DNA of 58,000 nt from Cryptomeria japonica (taxonomy: Eukaryota; Streptophyta; Pinopsida; Cupressales; Cupressaceae). The stretch spans positions 375,365,392-375,423,391 of the forward strand of contig NC_081415.1 of NCBI RefSeq assembly GCF_030272615.1, read 5' to 3'. Under the pieces are notes generated by a model. That model ran no database searches, was not told where the DNA came from, and saw only the letters and a program-made list of their open reading frames with translations. Position numbers and translations under genes: made by a program. Shown one piece after another: positions 56,815-58,000 of this stretch; the first letter of the stretch is position 1; the number at the start of each line of letters is the position of its first letter.

Positions 56815-57983
56815 TCAGAGTTTTTGCAAACAAAGGATATCAACTAAGCATGCTTTTTCCATGAAAGAGTAATTGAGCTCATATCTGACCAAGGTTCTAC
56901 TAATATAGTAAAATCCTCTCTCTTTTCCTTGATCATCATGTTGAGCAAGAAGTGCCCCTATAGCCGTTGGAGTAACTGAGATATACAAAAGTAAAGGGTG
57001 ACCCAAAATGCGTGGCATGAGGACTGGAGGTTTAGCTAGATATTCTTTGATCTTATTAAATGCTTGCTGGCACTGCACATCCCATTCAAATTTTGCACCC
57101 TTTCAGAGAAGATGTGTAAACGGTTGACACTTATCTACAAGTAGAGCTATGCTGCACAAATTGTAACTTTCCTTGTAAACTACGTATATTTGTTAATGCT
57201 CTTGGAGGAGGCATCTCTAGAATTTATTTGACCTTTTTGGGATTGACCTCGATGCCATGCCCGGATACTATGAACCCTAGGAGTTTACCCGAGGTAACTC
57301 CAAAGACACTTTTTAGGGTTTAGATACAATTTGTACTTAGCTAGACGCTCAAACATCTGCTTTAGGATAGCTAGATGTTCAGCTCTTGTCTTGGACTTAC
57401 CAAGGATGTCGTCCACATTCTTGTAATATCTTATGCATGAGATCATGGAAAATTACTTTCATAGTGCGTTGGTACACGAAACCAACATTCTTGAGACCAA
57501 AAGGCATGACCTGATAACAAAAAGTTCCCCGTCGACAATTTTATGTTGGTCCTCCTCTGCTATCTTTATCTGATTATGTCCCAAGATTTCATCCATGAGA
57601 GATAGCATTTCATGTCCTGTTGTTAAATCAACAAGGATATCAATGTTAGGAAGTGGAAAGTCATCTTTGGGACATGCTTTATTTAGGTCCCTGAAGTCTG
57701 TACATACTCTGATATCGCCATTAGGCTTAGAAACATGTACCACGTTGGAGATCTACTCTGAGTAATCTATTGGTCTGATAAACTTAAATTTTAAGAGATT
57801 TTCTAACTCTTCTTTGACCAATAATGCTATTCTGGAACGCATCTTGCACAATTTTTGTTTAATTGGCTTAACATTTGGATCAACTACTAGATGATGAACT
57901 ACTAGCTGAGGGTTGAGTCCAGGCATATTTGCATAAGACCATCCGAAGTTGATAGGCCACTTATGGAGGATGTCTGAGAACAC
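56815..57983 (-). pseudogene. G2 gypsy reverse transcriptase remnant
   Basis: Minus reading: MRSRIALLVKEELENLLKF, then VSKPNGDIRVCTDFRDLNKA, CPKDDFPLPNID, SLMDEILGHNQIKIAEED (first Asp region), and NVDDIL near 57405 in place of the usual YVDD. The connection domain follows with KIKEYLAKPPVLMPR and LLLYISVTPTAIGALLAQ (57078-56815). Four frame breaks or stops lie between. The polyprotein continues upstream past 58000. Confidence 0.93.
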
Positions 57984-58000
57984 TTGAAACTCCTCTTCAG

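Larger units (their letters stand above)
50736..58000 (-). mobile_element. G2: Ty3/gypsy element, right part beyond the window
   Basis: Minus-strand element inserted in the G1 3' LTR. Its 3' LTR is 50736-51904, preceded in its own direction by a polypurine tract and by pol (reverse transcriptase, RNase H, integrase in gypsy order). Gag, the primer site, the 5' LTR and the second target copy are past 58000; the visible flank is TTTCA at 50731-50735. Stops and frame changes throughout pol mark it as inactive. A 1.4-kb insertion splits pol. Confidence 0.92.

Overview
The window is plant nuclear DNA and is about nine-tenths transposable-element sequence. It holds one recognisable host gene, split into short exons by introns of up to 4.6 kb. 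Almost everything else is old, decayed LTR retrotransposons nested in one another, and many ORFs carry stops that are one C-to-T (or G-to-A) step from a sense codon. Large introns, sparse genes and old nested elements fit a big gymnosperm (conifer-like) genome. That placement is an inference; no single marker proves it.

Layout. 1-872: one end of a minus-strand Ty1/copia element running off the left edge. 873-6958: no recognised gene. 6959-8601 and 16562-17752: two copies (P1 plus strand, P2 minus strand) of a repeat family that encodes a protein, shares a 3' end and stem-loop, has no LTRs and is flanked by short repeats that look like target-site duplications. 9902-16005: seven 3' exons of a GRWD1-type WD40 gene on the plus strand; its 5' exons were not found here. 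Its fourth intron holds a complete 2.9-kb non-autonomous LTR element (11209-14083, TSD AAGGC). 17763-21440: repeat-like sequence with no gene.

21.4-50.7 kb is one old Ty3/gypsy gag-protease element (G1, plus strand), opened up by later insertions. Its 5' LTR took a 5'-truncated LINE (22331-23295). Its interior took a copia element (C1, 24080-30072, TSD CATCC), a solo LTR (S1, 31527-33196, TSD ACTTC) and a 13.5-kb Sirevirus-like element without pol (N1, 33375-46839, TSD AGGTG/AGTTG). N1 contains a plus-strand coding block (N2, about 38.0-44.3 kb), which was itself hit by a solo LTR (S2, 40743-42266, TSD TAAAC). The G1 3' LTR took a solo LTR (49794-50560, TSD ATACC) and then a second Ty3/gypsy element (G2, minus strand, 50736 to beyond 58000), which is interrupted by a 1.4-kb insertion.

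How it fits together. The host gene encodes a ribosome-biogenesis WD40 protein. The autonomous-type elements (C1, G2, the LINE) carry reverse transcriptase, integrase or RNase H remnants. The rest (the 2.9-kb element, G1, N1, N2, P1, P2) lack pol and would need enzymes supplied by others. The most unusual content is a protein module that appears by eye in three different pol-less carriers (P1, N1, N2): a helical N-terminal domain, often with a TGLP/TGMP-like motif, plus lysine/glutamate-rich and coiled-coil parts. Its function is unknown.
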